This document shows, in pieces, positions 1 to 7,893 of a DNA stretch of 19,577 nucleotides. Position numbers and translations under genes: made by a program. Source of the stretch: a bacterium (GTDB lineage Bacteria > Spirochaetota > Spirochaetia > Treponematales > Rectinemataceae). Within the stretch, counting starts at the first letter, position 1, and each line of letters opens with the position of its first letter. Below the pieces are notes generated by a model, which ran no database searches, had not been told where the DNA came from, and worked only from the letters and a program-made list of their open reading frames with translations. The stretch spans positions 1-19,577 of the forward strand of contig JAKALZ010000002.1 in the NCBI GenBank assembly GCA_021813065.1. The letters run 5' to 3'.

Positions 1-275
1 CCAAATTTAATACCCCTAATGAAATTCTTCAGAATCTGGCTTCCAACAAGGTTTTTGACGACCAGTGGGCTGTCCAGTTTCTCGCGACATTCCTAAGAGA
101 TATAAAAATATTCCTGGTATCAACAGGGATCAGCGACGAGGTCGCGGCAAAATTGAAGATCAGGCTCTTTAAAAAAGCCGAAGAAGCGGTGCGGGAAGCG
201 ATCGCGGTATCGAATGATGATTATCGAATCGCGCTGATACAAAATCCTGATGTGCTGATCGTAAATCTCTCGTGA
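1..275 (+). CDS. larA: Lactate racemase LarA family protein, C-terminal end (partial)
   Basis: This reading frame enters from the left edge (first full codon at base 3) and ends at TGA 273-275, giving about 90 residues. The fragment has the pattern I associate with the C-terminus of nickel-dependent lactate racemase (LarA): a DQW-type motif near residues 20-22, a hydrophobic strand ending LVSTGISDEV, then a helix rich in Glu and Ala (EEAVREAI) and a final strand IQNPDVLIVNL. LarA interconverts D- and L-lactate in the cytoplasm with a pincer nickel cofactor. The catalytic N-terminal half lies outside the window, so the call rests on the C-terminus and on context: an Etf and an FAD-linked lactate-type dehydrogenase follow directly, as in the lct cluster of Acetobacterium woodii, which also contains a racemase gene. 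Alternatives are another LarA-like DUF2088 protein of unknown substrate. Confidence 0.62.
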   Translation, partial: KFNTPNEILQNLASNKVFDDQWAVQFLATFLRDIKIFLVSTGISDEVAAKLKIRLFKKAEEAVREAIAVSNDDYRIALIQNPDVLIVNLS

Positions 276-314
276 TTCAAATGTCCCCCATACTATGGGA
301 AATGACGAACCTAT

Positions 315-351
315 AAAGTAGCTGGTTTCCCATGGGAGGCCAGCTACTTTT
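315..351 (+). terminator. Strong hairpin between larA and etfBA
   Basis: AAAGTAGCTGG (315-325) pairs perfectly with CCAGCTACTTT (340-350). The inner bases TTTCCC/GGGAGG can extend the stem with Watson-Crick and G-T pairs. The right arm ends in a run of four T (348-351). This looks like a Rho-independent terminator for larA, or an attenuator inside a longer larA-etfBA transcript. I see no convincing promoter between it and the etfBA start at 395. Confidence 0.65.
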
Positions 352-394
352 GTACGGGCGCCCTATTTGAAGTCGCCATACATTGGAGGATTTC

Positions 395-2329
395 GTGAAT
401 ATTCTCGTCCTCGTCAAACAAGTGCCGGAAACAGATAAGGTGAAGATGGATCCCGAGACCGGCACGATGATTCGCTCCGGCCAGGAAAGCATTATCAATC
501 CGCTCGATCTGTATGCGATTGAGAAGGCTCTCGCGCTGAAGGAACAGCATGGCGCGCATGTGCGGGTGATTTCCATGGGGCCGCCGGACTCGGAACGGGC
601 ATTGAGGGAGGCACTCTCGATGGGGTGCGACGACGCGACGCTTTTGACGGATCGGGCTTTTGCCGGTTCGGATACTTGGGCGACGTCGCGGGTACTCGCG
701 AAGGCTATCGAGGAAGCGGGAAAGGTTGATCTCATTCTCTCGGGGGAGCGGGCCACCGATGGGGATACGGGGCAGGTCGGTCCAGCGGTGGCGTCCTGGC
801 TCGGAATACCCGCGATAACCTACGCCAGCTCGCTGCAAATGGAGGAACCCGCTGTGGAAGGAGGAAGCGAGTGTCTCTCAGTGATCGCGCGGAGGTTCAC
901 GGAAGAGGGGTATCAGGCTGTCCGTGTCCGGCTCCCTTGTCTTGTGACGGTGGTGAAGGAAATCGCCTCGCCGCGCTTGCCGACCCTGCGCGGCAAGAAG
1001 CGCGCCAGAGCCGCGGAGATTGCGCGCCGAGGCGCGGCGGATCTCGGGTTTGAGGGCGGCTCGGTAGGGTTAGCGGGCTCTCCCACCCGCGTTGTCAAGA
1101 TTTTTTACCCAAAGGTCGCGCGCAATGGTGAGCGGATTCTCGCCACGGACGAACAGGGAATCGATGCCGCGGTCGACCGGATTATTGCGCTGCTCGCCGA
1201 AAAGGGCGGCGTAGGCGCAACAGATCCAGAGCCTGCGGCTCTGGCGGGCGCGCTTCGCCAATCACAGCGTGTTGTGGAACGTTCTGAGGTGGTGGAGGAT
1301 CCGGCGCAATCGCCGGGGAAACGCGCCCCTGAGTTCTGGATTCTTGCCGAGAGGCGCGGCGGCTCGCTTGATCCGATCGCGTTTGAGCTCCTCGCGCGAG
1401 CGCGGCCGCTCGCCGATACCCGAGGTGCCTCGCTGGTCGCGGTGTTTCCGACACCGAATTTCGCCCTCAGTGACGCGAAGACACTCGTCGCATACGGCGC
1501 GGATCATGTGATAACGCTAGAGGGGGCACAGTTTGGCGCCTTTGTGTGTCAGCCGTGGGCGGAAGCGATCGCTCGCAGCGCAGCGCAGATGAAGCCGGAA
1601 GTCATCCTCGCGGCGGCGACGAGCAGCGGCCGCACGCTGATGCCGTATCTCGCCATCAAGCTGCGAACGGGACTCACGGCGGACTGCACCGAACTCGCTA
1701 TCGAAGATACGACAGGCTTGCTTCTGCAAACTCGCCCCGCAATAGGGGGCAACATCATGGCTACAATCAAGACAGGCGCGTACCTCCCGCAAATGGCGAC
1801 AGTAAGGCCTCACTCCATGCGCCCCCTCCATCCCGACAGCCAGCGGCAAGGAACCTTGAGACGCATCACGTGCAGGCCCGATCAGAATAGCAAAGTTCAG
1901 GCAGTAGAAGTTCTTGGGTTCGAGCGCAATACGAAGGACTTTGAGAATCTGGAAGGCGCACGCATTGTTGTCTCTGGAGGCCGGGGACTCAAGAAAGGCG
2001 AAAATTTCAAGCTTGTGCGGGAACTCGCGGAAGCGCTCGGGGCCGCTACCGGAGCGAGCCGCGAGGCGGTGGACAGGGGCTGGATTTCCTACCCTCACCA
2101 GGTTGGACTCAGCGGAAAAACTATTTCGCCTGAAATGTATATTTGCGCGGGCATATCAGGCGCCATACAGCACCTTGCCGGTATCCGCACCGCCAAGACC
2201 ATCATTTCGATCAACACCGATCCGGAAGCTCCCATCCACGCGGTCGCCGATCTGGCGATTGTAGGCGATCTCTTCGAGATTCTTCCGAGACTCACCGAAG
2301 CCCTTAAGGAGCGGTACCATGATCTATAA
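395..2329 (+). CDS. Electron transfer flavoprotein, beta-alpha fusion (EtfBA)
   Basis: This is a single 644-residue protein holding both Etf subunits. Residues 1-270 are EtfB-like: start MNILVLVKQVPET, the INPLDLYAIE segment near 34-43, and the nucleotide-binding motif ATDGDTGQVGP at 120-130. Residues about 271-311 form a hydrophilic linker. Residues about 312-644 are EtfA-like: a Rossmann-type N-domain, then the FAD-binding C-domain with GGRG (528-531), SGKTISP and AGISGAIQH (about 573-593), and INTDPEAPI near 607-615. Etf carries electrons between a flavin dehydrogenase and NAD/ferredoxin or quinone. GTG 395 is chosen because GGAGGA (385-390) sits directly upstream and EtfB proteins start with MNILV; a TTG at 383 overlaps that site. 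The last 11 bases overlap the next dehydrogenase gene, which implies coupled translation and a shared complex. Subunits are normally separate, about 260 and 330-400 residues. Family identity is near certain; bifurcating activity is inferred from the neighbours only. Confidence 0.93.
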   Translation: MNILVLVKQVPETDKVKMDPETGTMIRSGQESIINPLDLYAIEKALALKEQHGAHVRVISMGPPDSERALREALSMGCDDATLLTDRAFAGSDTWATSRVLAKAIEEAGKVDLILSGERATDGDTGQVGPAVASWLGIPAITYASSLQMEEPAVEGGSECLSVIARRFTEEGYQAVRVRLPCLVTVVKEIASPRLPTLRGKKRARAAEIARRGAADLGFEGGSVGLAGSPTRVVKIFYPKVARNGERILATDEQGIDAAVDRIIALLAEKGGVGATDPEPAALAGALRQSQRVVERSEVVEDPAQSPGKRAPEFWILAERRGGSLDPIAFELLARARPLADTRGASLVAVFPTPNFALSDAKTLVAYGADHVITLEGAQFGAFVCQPWAEAIARSAAQMKPEVILAAATSSGRTLMPYLAIKLRTGLTADCTELAIEDTTGLLLQTRPAIGGNIMATIKTGAYLPQMATVRPHSMRPLHPDSQRQGTLRRITCRPDQNSKVQAVEVLGFERNTKDFENLEGARIVVSGGRGLKKGENFKLVRELAEALGAATGASREAVDRGWISYPHQVGLSGKTISPEMYICAGISGAIQHLAGIRTAKTIISINTDPEAPIHAVADLAIVGDLFEILPRLTEALKERYHDL

Positions 2330-3737
2330 TCGAATCACACACGAAATGATCGCGGAGCTCGTACGGATCGCCGGTGAGCGCAATGTGATACTCGACCCTC
2401 TGAAGCTCGATGGGTTCAGTCACGATGAGACATCGCGGGAAGAGTATGGCCGCATGCCCGAGGTTGCCGTGACACCTCAGACAGCGTCGGAGGTTGCGGA
2501 GATCGTCAAATTCGCGAATCGAAACTCAGTGCCTATCACTCCGCGGGGGGCGGGAAGTGGGCTTTCGGGTGGAGCAATTCCGATTTTCGGAGGAATAGTC
2601 CTCTCCCTCGAGAAGATGAATCGCGTACGCGAAATCGATTACGACAACATGACGATGACCGTCGAAACAGGCATTGTCACCAATGAGATCAACAATCTAG
2701 TCAAAGAGAGAGGCCTTTTCTACGCCGGATACCCCATGAGCCTGGAAACGTGCACGCTTGGTGGCAACATCGCCGAAAATGCCGGAGGCGGGAAGGCCAT
2801 TAAATACGGGGTTACTTCTCGTTACATACTCGGTCTCGAACTCGTCACACCGAGCGGAGAAGTGGTATGGCTTGGCGGCAAACTCGCGAAGGATGTGACC
2901 GGCTACGATCTCGTCCACCTTATCGTTGGTTCGGAGGGCACTCTCGGCATTGTCACTGCGGCCATCATCAAGCTTATTGGGCTTCCAACCGCAAAATCCG
3001 ACCTTCTCGTACTGTATCGAAGCCCGCAGGAAGCGATCTCATCAGTGCCGGTCATACTCTCAAAAGGGCTCATTCCCACCGCGATCGAGTTCATGGATCG
3101 CAGAAGTGTCGAAACATCGTGCGCGTATCTCAACGAAACACTCTCCTATGCCGAGTGCGGCGCAATGCTCCTTATCGAGATGGATGGCGGAGATGCCGCG
3201 CATGTCGAGCGAGATGCTGAAAGTGTCGGCGATCTCTGCGTATCGCAGGGAGCGATAGAAGTGTATGTGGCGGACAACCGCACCACGCAGGAGCGACTGT
3301 GGTCAATCCGCAGGAACATCGCAGAAGCGTTCAAAGTGTATTGCCCCGTGCAGAGCCTCGAAGACATTGTGGTTCCCCCCGCCTCCATCCCCTCGGTAAT
3401 TCCTGAACTTGATCGCATCGGAGCGCGGTATGGCATTACCATTCCCTGTTACGGCCACGCAGGTGACGGCAACCTCCACGCCACACTCGTCAAGGATCCG
3501 GAAATGCCGATGGAAGAGTGGAAACGTATCGAACCGAAAGCGCTCATCGAGCTCTATGAAGCGATTGCGGCGCTCGGCGGGAAGATATCCGGAGAACACG
3601 GTATCGGGATCAAGCGAAAGTCGTACATGAAGCGGTTCATGAGTCCTGTCGAGCTTGGCATGCTCAAGGCGATCAAGCGCGCGCTGGATCCCATGGACAT
3701 CATGAATCCAGGGAAGATCTTCGATCTCGAAGAGTGA
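2319..3737 (+). CDS. FAD-binding D-lactate/glycolate dehydrogenase (GlcD/LctD-like)
   Basis: This is a 472-residue cytoplasmic flavoprotein of the FAD-linked oxidase (PCMH/VAO) family, the usual length for GlcD and LctD. The FAD-binding loop PRGAGSGLSGGA lies at 75-86, and GSEGTLGIVTAAI follows in the first half. The C-terminal substrate domain contains HAGDGNLHATL and SGEHGIGIKRK (424 onward), whose histidines bind metal or substrate in the family. ATG 2319 has AAGGAG at 2306-2311 and overlaps the etfBA stop by 11 bases. The link to Etf and the larA-like gene makes Etf-dependent D-lactate dehydrogenase the best guess: lactate to pyruvate, electrons to Etf, and, if the complex bifurcates, NAD+ reduction driven by ferredoxin oxidation. 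Glycolate or another 2-hydroxyacid cannot be excluded from sequence alone. Confidence 0.9.
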   Translation: MIYNRITHEMIAELVRIAGERNVILDPLKLDGFSHDETSREEYGRMPEVAVTPQTASEVAEIVKFANRNSVPITPRGAGSGLSGGAIPIFGGIVLSLEKMNRVREIDYDNMTMTVETGIVTNEINNLVKERGLFYAGYPMSLETCTLGGNIAENAGGGKAIKYGVTSRYILGLELVTPSGEVVWLGGKLAKDVTGYDLVHLIVGSEGTLGIVTAAIIKLIGLPTAKSDLLVLYRSPQEAISSVPVILSKGLIPTAIEFMDRRSVETSCAYLNETLSYAECGAMLLIEMDGGDAAHVERDAESVGDLCVSQGAIEVYVADNRTTQERLWSIRRNIAEAFKVYCPVQSLEDIVVPPASIPSVIPELDRIGARYGITIPCYGHAGDGNLHATLVKDPEMPMEEWKRIEPKALIELYEAIAALGGKISGEHGIGIKRKSYMKRFMSPVELGMLKAIKRALDPMDIMNPGKIFDLEE

Positions 3738-3778
3738 ATTCCTTTCAGCGCATTCATCGGCGCCAGCCCCAATCTACC

Positions 3779-3916
3779 CTAAAAAAACGGCTTCAGGATC
3801 GGACCGATCTCAGCTGGAAGCATTTTTTGCTGCTTCCACCCTAGCGATTCGAGGCGCGAGGTGTCCATGCGGCAGTCGCGGGGGCGAGGAGCTCCTTAGG
3901 GCGGATTCGGGTCGGG
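3779..3916 (-). pseudogene. In-frame C-terminal remnant of the RmlD-like gene behind two TAA codons
   Basis: Read on the minus strand in the frame of the upstream gene, TAA (3917-3919) is followed by six codons PDPNPP, a second TAA (3896-3898), then 38 sense codons ending at TAG 3779-3781. Those codons begin GAPRPRDCRMDTSRLESLGW and end ILKPFF. The APRPRDCRxDTSRLExLG block is the usual C-terminal signature of the RmlD/MAT2B family, so this stretch was once, or still is, part of the protein. No indel is needed to join the parts. It may be a decayed tail, a readthrough extension, or two sequence errors. The stretch otherwise contains no gene. Confidence 0.6.
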
Positions 3917-4873
3917 TTAGATATGGCTCGCGTCGATACCGAGGGATTTTGCCATGATATTCACCATGTCGTACTTCGTGTAGGAAGGAAAGCCCGAAAG
4001 TAAAAAGCGGGGAAAAGCACCGAATTTCGCGATCGAAGCAGGATCGCGCCCGTACGCGTTCACGATGGCCAGAAGCGCGCTCGATACGTCATCGACATGG
4101 AGGGGGTATCGATTGGCCCAGTCATCGGTGAGACGCGGCGTTGCGGTCTTGAGCGCGATGGCGACTTCAGTTACAGCGGATTCTTTGAGCGATTCTACAG
4201 GTCCGTAGAGAATGGAGATGCGGAGCACCGCGCCGGATGGGCGGGCAGCGCCCAATGGTTCTCTGTGCGCTGCATCCATAATGGCGCGATCAATGGGGCG
4301 CGCGCTGGCAGACGATGGTTCGCCACGCCCCGCGCCAACGGGACGCGCGCGGGCAGCCGCCGCTCCAGGTGATGCCGCGCCTCCTGGTTCGGCCGCCGCT
4401 CCAAGTGATGCCGCGACTCCAACAGACGCGCCGAGCGCCGCCTCTGCAGCCAGCTCGGACTCGAGTTTCATTTTTCCGTACTCATTGAGCGGATTTACCG
4501 GAGAATCGGGAAAATACGGCGGGTTGGTGCCATCGAACACGTAGTCGGTCGAAACGAGGAGCAGAAAGGCTCCGCGCGCGGCGCACTGCCGCGCCAAAAT
4601 CCTCGTGGCCTCGACATTGATCGCCCGCGCGCGCCGCAAATCTTTGTCGACGATATCAGGGCGGCGTTCGGCAGCCAAGTGTACTACAACCTCGGGCGCC
4701 TCTCGCTCAAAGTAGCGCGCGACCTCGACCTCGTCGGTCAAATCGAGCCTCTCAAGTGGCGGCCGCGCCCTGGAAAACGCGAGTCCGCGAACTTCGTGCT
4801 CGCGCGAATCTGTCAACATCTTCATGAGCGATCGCCCCACAAGCCCTGACGCCCCGGTAACCATGATTTTCAT
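3917..4873 (-). CDS. RmlD/MAT2B-like NAD(P)-dependent sugar-nucleotide reductase, C-terminally cut by stop codons
   Basis: This extended short-chain dehydrogenase has 318 residues before the first stop. TGASGLVG (6-13) is the NAD(P)-binding loop. VSTDYVFDG (108-115) and Y132-x3-K136 form the active-site core. LRISILYGP (217-225) and the RYPLHVDD segment match the RmlD (dTDP-4-dehydrorhamnose reductase) and MAT2B group. The substrate is unknown; no other rhamnose genes are nearby. Two oddities stand out. About 70 Ala/Gly/Pro-rich residues (143-214) are inserted between the YxxxK helix and the next strand, where relatives have roughly 12-15. The frame ends at TAA 3917-3919, but the conserved C-terminus continues in the same frame beyond a second TAA to 3779. 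The start ATG is chosen because it opens the Rossmann strand; it has no ribosome binding site but has TATCAT 7 bases upstream. The gene could be a recent pseudogene. Confidence 0.75.
   Translation of the reverse strand: MKIMVTGASGLVGRSLMKMLTDSREHEVRGLAFSRARPPLERLDLTDEVEVARYFEREAPEVVVHLAAERRPDIVDKDLRRARAINVEATRILARQCAARGAFLLLVSTDYVFDGTNPPYFPDSPVNPLNEYGKMKLESELAAEAALGASVGVAASLGAAAEPGGAASPGAAAARARPVGAGRGEPSSASARPIDRAIMDAAHREPLGAARPSGAVLRISILYGPVESLKESAVTEVAIALKTATPRLTDDWANRYPLHVDDVSSALLAIVNAYGRDPASIAKFGAFPRFLLSGFPSYTKYDMVNIMAKSLGIDASHI
4356..4420 (-). repeat. Imperfect 36-base tandem repeat coding for the Ala-rich insertion
   Basis: Bases 4356-4384 and 4392-4420 are near copies (GCCGCCGCTCC, A/G, AGTGATGCCGCG, then CTCC/ACTCC; two visible mismatches in 29) with a 36-base period. 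On the coding strand each unit gives a 12-residue Gly/Ala-rich block in the RmlD-like protein. It suggests that the insertion grew by in-frame duplication. Confidence 0.6.
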
Positions 4874-4880
4874 GGCAAAA

Positions 4881-4909
4881 ATGATACCATGTCGGGCTTG
4901 ATCCAAAAA
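4881..4909 (-). promoter_or_regulatory. Possible leaderless promoter of the RmlD-like gene
   Basis: The minus strand reads TATCAT (plus bases 4881-4886) followed by seven bases and then the ATG at 4873. The -10 position implies that transcription starts at or one base before the start codon. The -35 region is weak (TTTTTG or TTTTGG, with a 16-17 base spacer). No Shine-Dalgarno sequence is present. Confidence 0.35.
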
Positions 4910-4919
4910 GCCCGCCGCC

Positions 4920-4948
4920 TTGCGCAATATATTGTTTTTCGCTAGTGT
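4920..4948 (+). promoter_or_regulatory. Possible pdxST promoter
   Basis: TTGCGC (4920-4925), a 17-base spacer and TAGTGT (4943-4948) lie about 60 bases before pdxS in the 138-base divergent gap. The -10 match is weak. I see no MocR/PdxR-type operator that I can support. Confidence 0.25.
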
Positions 4949-5011
4949 ATGCAGGTGCGAACGCAACGTGGCAAATTCCTTCCACACAGCGAATAGCGAG
5001 GAGATAACGAT

Positions 5012-5917
5012 ATGGAAATGAATCTCTGGTCAAGCCGTCAGAGCGAACAGTGGCACATCAATGTGGGACTCGCGGAGATGCTCAAGGGCGGTGTCATTAT
5101 GGACGTTACCAACGCGGCGCAGGCAAAGATCGCCGAAAAAGCGGGCGCGTGCGCTGTCATGGCGCTCGAACGCGTTCCCGCGGACATCAGAGCCCAAGGC
5201 GGCGTAGCCCGTATGTCGGATCCGAAGATTATCAAAGAGATCCAGGACGCGGTCTCGATTCCCGTCATGGCGAAGTGCCGCATCGGGCATTTCGCGGAAG
5301 CGCAGATTCTCGAGGCCCTCGGCGTCGACTTCATCGATGAATCCGAGGTTCTCACGCCAGCCGACGACCGCTTCCACGTGCTGAAAATGAACTTCAAGGT
5401 ACCCTTCGTGTGCGGCTGCCGCGACCTTGGCGAAGCGCTCAGGCGAATCGGCGAAGGCGCCGCGATGATCCGCACCAAGGGTGAGGCCGGCACCGGCGAC
5501 ATTATCGAGGCGGTGCGCCACATGCGCACGGTCCGCGACGGCATCACGCGCCTCGCGAGCCTCCCCAAAGAGGAGCTTATGACCGCGGCCAAAGAGCTCG
5601 GCGCCCCCTTCGAACTCGTGTGGGAAGTCGCCACAACAGGCAAGCTCCCGGTGCCGAATTTTTCGGCGGGCGGAGTTGCCACGCCAGCGGACGCGGCGCT
5701 GATGATGCAGCTCGGCGCTGAGTCGGTTTTCGTTGGATCTGGCATTTTCAAGTCCGGGAACCCCGAGTTGCGCGCAAAAGCTATCGTTTCGGCGGTGGTC
5801 CACTACAAAGACGCGAAAATACTCGCCGAGATCTCCGAAAACCTTGGCGAACCCATGGTGGGAATCGGGCTCGACGAGCTCGCCGACAACCAGAAGATAG
5901 CCGGGAGAGGCTGGTGA
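5012..5917 (+). CDS. pdxS: Pyridoxal 5'-phosphate synthase subunit PdxS
   Basis: PdxS is the synthase half of the two-subunit PLP synthase. It combines ribose 5-phosphate, glyceraldehyde 3-phosphate and ammonia into pyridoxal phosphate on a (beta/alpha)8 barrel. The 301-residue protein is nearly collinear with the Bacillus enzyme: [72 protein letters not shown] and the terminal RGW. The two catalytic lysines correspond to K88 (in VMAKCR) and K156 (in RTKGE), offset by 7 from K81 and K149 of B. subtilis. ATG 5012 has GAGGAG at 4998-5003 with an 8-base spacer. The gene overlaps pdxT by four bases, so the subunits are made in step. PdxS rings of twelve bind PdxT on the outside. Confidence 0.98.
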   Translation: MEMNLWSSRQSEQWHINVGLAEMLKGGVIMDVTNAAQAKIAEKAGACAVMALERVPADIRAQGGVARMSDPKIIKEIQDAVSIPVMAKCRIGHFAEAQILEALGVDFIDESEVLTPADDRFHVLKMNFKVPFVCGCRDLGEALRRIGEGAAMIRTKGEAGTGDIIEAVRHMRTVRDGITRLASLPKEELMTAAKELGAPFELVWEVATTGKLPVPNFSAGGVATPADAALMMQLGAESVFVGSGIFKSGNPELRAKAIVSAVVHYKDAKILAEISENLGEPMVGIGLDELADNQKIAGRGW

Positions 5918-6495
5918 GCGAATCGCGCATCGGACTTCTCGCGTTTCAAGGAGATTATGAGGCTCACGGCAAGGCCCTCGCGCGTGCGGGCGTCGAGCTG
6001 GAACGTATCGTCGAAGTACGTCGCCTTACCGAGCTTGAATCGGTTGACGCACTCATCATCCCTGGTGGCGAGAGCACCGTGATGGGCATGCTCCTCGAGC
6101 GCTTTAGCATGTTCGAGGCGCTCAAGACCCGTATCGAGGCTGGTATGCCTATACTCGCGACCTGCGCAGGTCTCATTCTCATCGCGAAAAATATTGAGGG
6201 AAGTTCTCAGACAAAACTCGGCGTGCTCGATATCACGGTGCGAAGAAACGCGTACGGCCGCCAAGTCGACAGCTTTCGCGCCCCCGTTAAAACGCACATT
6301 CCCGAAATAGGTACAATTGAGGGAGTCTTTATCCGCGCGCCTAAAATCGTCGCTCTCGGACCCAGCGTCGAATCGCTTGCGACCTGTAATGGCGAAACCG
6401 TAATGGTGCGCGACAAGGCCATCATCGCGGCGACCTTCCATCCAGAGCTCCTCAAAGACGCGCCTGTGCACCGTTGGTTCGCTTCGCGCATCTAG
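5914..6495 (+). CDS. pdxT: Pyridoxal 5'-phosphate synthase glutaminase subunit PdxT
   Basis: PdxT hydrolyses glutamine and channels the ammonia to PdxS. The 193-residue protein is a class I glutamine amidotransferase of the PdxT/SNO family. Motifs are [11 protein letters not shown] near the N-terminus, the oxyanion-hole loop PGGEST (50-55), the nucleophile Cys84 in ATCAGLILI, and His176 and Glu178 in FHPEL. Translation starts at GTG 5914, inside the pdxS stop (GTGA overlap). The last four bases overlap the stop codon of the convergent CorC-like gene, so no terminator lies between the two genes. Confidence 0.97.
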   Translation: MSESRIGLLAFQGDYEAHGKALARAGVELERIVEVRRLTELESVDALIIPGGESTVMGMLLERFSMFEALKTRIEAGMPILATCAGLILIAKNIEGSSQTKLGVLDITVRRNAYGRQVDSFRAPVKTHIPEIGTIEGVFIRAPKIVALGPSVESLATCNGETVMVRDKAIIAATFHPELLKDAPVHRWFASRI

Positions 6496-7799
6496 TGTCG
6501 CTCGTCGATCACCACTTCAGTCCTGCTCACCAGCACCTTGTCGATCCGCTTTCCATCCATATCGACAACTTCGATCCGAAGCGGCGGCCACTCTATCACA
6601 TCGCCCGCCTTGGGAATCGACCCCGCGCAGTGCAGGACAAATCCCGCCACTGTATCGTAGTCTTCGCCCGAAATGAGGTCAGGTCCCATCCCAATATGCG
6701 CTGAGAATTCATCGATAGGCATCGAACCATCCACAAGATACGAACCGTCGCTTCGCCTCAGAATTTCCGGAACCTCGTTTTTCTCTTCCTCAGAAAAGCT
6801 CGCGACAGCTTCCAGAAGATCGCCGACAGTGACCAAACCCGAGATCCCGCCGAACTCATCGACAATGAGACCGGCAGACTTCTTCGCGTCGCGGAGAATC
6901 CCCAGCGCCTGAAGGCCTGAGAATGTCTCAGGGATCATGACTGGCTGTTCCATGCATGCCTCGACGCTCACAAAGTGACTCTCGGCGAGCTGGCGCAACG
7001 CCTGCTTTACCTCGAGCATGCCTTTAATATGATCGAGATCGCCTTCACCTACAGGCAAAAATCCGAACTCTGAGTGCTCAATGATCGATCGAATGTTCTT
7101 GTCTCTCGAATCTTCAGTATCGAGCGCGATTACATCCGTTCTCGGCGTCATAAAGAGCGTGACCCGCCGATCGTCCAAGCTCAGCACCTCTTCCACCATC
7201 TCCCGCTCCGCGGCCTCGAACATGCCCGACTTCTCGCCCTGTTCGACAAGAATTTTCACTTCCTCAGGCGTGATCGCCGATTCTGCTCGGCGGGAAAATC
7301 CAAAGAGCTTCATGAGACCATCGGTCATCGAGGAAAGGAATTTCACGATGGGGAAAAATATGATGCTGAGCGCGTGCATCGGCCGAATCGTAAGCCCGAC
7401 AATGTGCTCGGGATTGTTGAGCGCGATAGATTTAGGGACGAGTTCTCCGAGCACCACGGAGATAACAGTGATCGCCAGCACGACGATGGCCACCGAGAGC
7501 ATAGACGCATACTTCTCCGCAACATGCCACTGCGTGAGATGGCGGGCGAGCCACTGCGAAAATGAAGTGCCGCTCACCGTACCCATGAGGATGCCGATCA
7601 GCGTGATCGCGACTTGAATTGTCGAAAGATAGCGACTCGGGGACTCCCGTGTTCGGAGCGCGAGCCTGTAGCCAGGAGTGCCTTTGTCGGCTTCCGTTTT
7701 CAGCCTGACTTTTCGAGATGAAACGAGGGCCATTTCCGAGAGCGAAAAAAAAGCGTTGAGAAGCACGAGCGCGAGGAGCACGATAATCTCAGTAAGCAT
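6492..7799 (-). CDS. CorC/HlyC-family membrane protein with DUF21 and CBS domains
   Basis: This 435-residue inner-membrane protein has the order usual for the hemolysin-C/CorC (UPF0053) family. Residues about 1-190 are the DUF21/CNNM transmembrane domain, with hydrophobic segments near 3-22, 63-80, 100-120 and 140-160 and the ALVSSRKVRLK motif. A CBS pair follows at about 205-330, opening with MTPRTDVIALD, and a CorC_HlyC domain lies at about 345-430 (RSDGSYLVDGSMP, EDYDTVAGFVL). Relatives are magnesium/cobalt or polyamine exporters, or cation-homeostasis proteins; the older name hemolysin is not informative. The substrate here is unknown. AGAGG six bases before ATG 7799 supports the start. 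The gene is convergent with pdxT and divergent from the patatin-like gene across a 220-base gap. Confidence 0.92.
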   Translation of the reverse strand: MLTEIIVLLALVLLNAFFSLSEMALVSSRKVRLKTEADKGTPGYRLALRTRESPSRYLSTIQVAITLIGILMGTVSGTSFSQWLARHLTQWHVAEKYASMLSVAIVVLAITVISVVLGELVPKSIALNNPEHIVGLTIRPMHALSIIFFPIVKFLSSMTDGLMKLFGFSRRAESAITPEEVKILVEQGEKSGMFEAAEREMVEEVLSLDDRRVTLFMTPRTDVIALDTEDSRDKNIRSIIEHSEFGFLPVGEGDLDHIKGMLEVKQALRQLAESHFVSVEACMEQPVMIPETFSGLQALGILRDAKKSAGLIVDEFGGISGLVTVGDLLEAVASFSEEEKNEVPEILRRSDGSYLVDGSMPIDEFSAHIGMGPDLISGEDYDTVAGFVLHCAGSIPKAGDVIEWPPLRIEVVDMDGKRIDKVLVSRTEVVIDERH

Positions 7800-7893
7800 C
7801 GTGTGCCTCTCGCGAGTGGAGCCTTACGGCGCACTGGCTTTGAACACTATTGAAGTGGTGACAGTAAGTATCCTCGGCGTCTTCGTCTCTAAG

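Noticed and set aside
1517..2098. 193-codon open frame antisense to the EtfA part
   Set aside because: Opposite a clearly conserved FAD-binding domain, with no recognisable motif and no ribosome binding site.
3738..3778. Terminator for the lactate dehydrogenase gene
   Set aside because: No stable stem followed by T residues is visible on the plus strand after 3737. The only T run (minus strand, 3781-3787) lies at the end of the RmlD-like tail with a weak 5-pair stem before it.
4893..4914. Hairpin CGGGCTT/AAGCCCG in the RmlD-like/pdxS gap
   Set aside because: Seven pairs with an 8-base loop and no T run on either strand; it sits in the promoter region, so not a terminator and too weak to call a riboswitch.
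5030..5803. Long open frames (257 and 237 codons) antisense to pdxS
   Set aside because: They lie wholly opposite a highly conserved gene, show no family motif, and are typical of antisense frames in GC-rich coding DNA.
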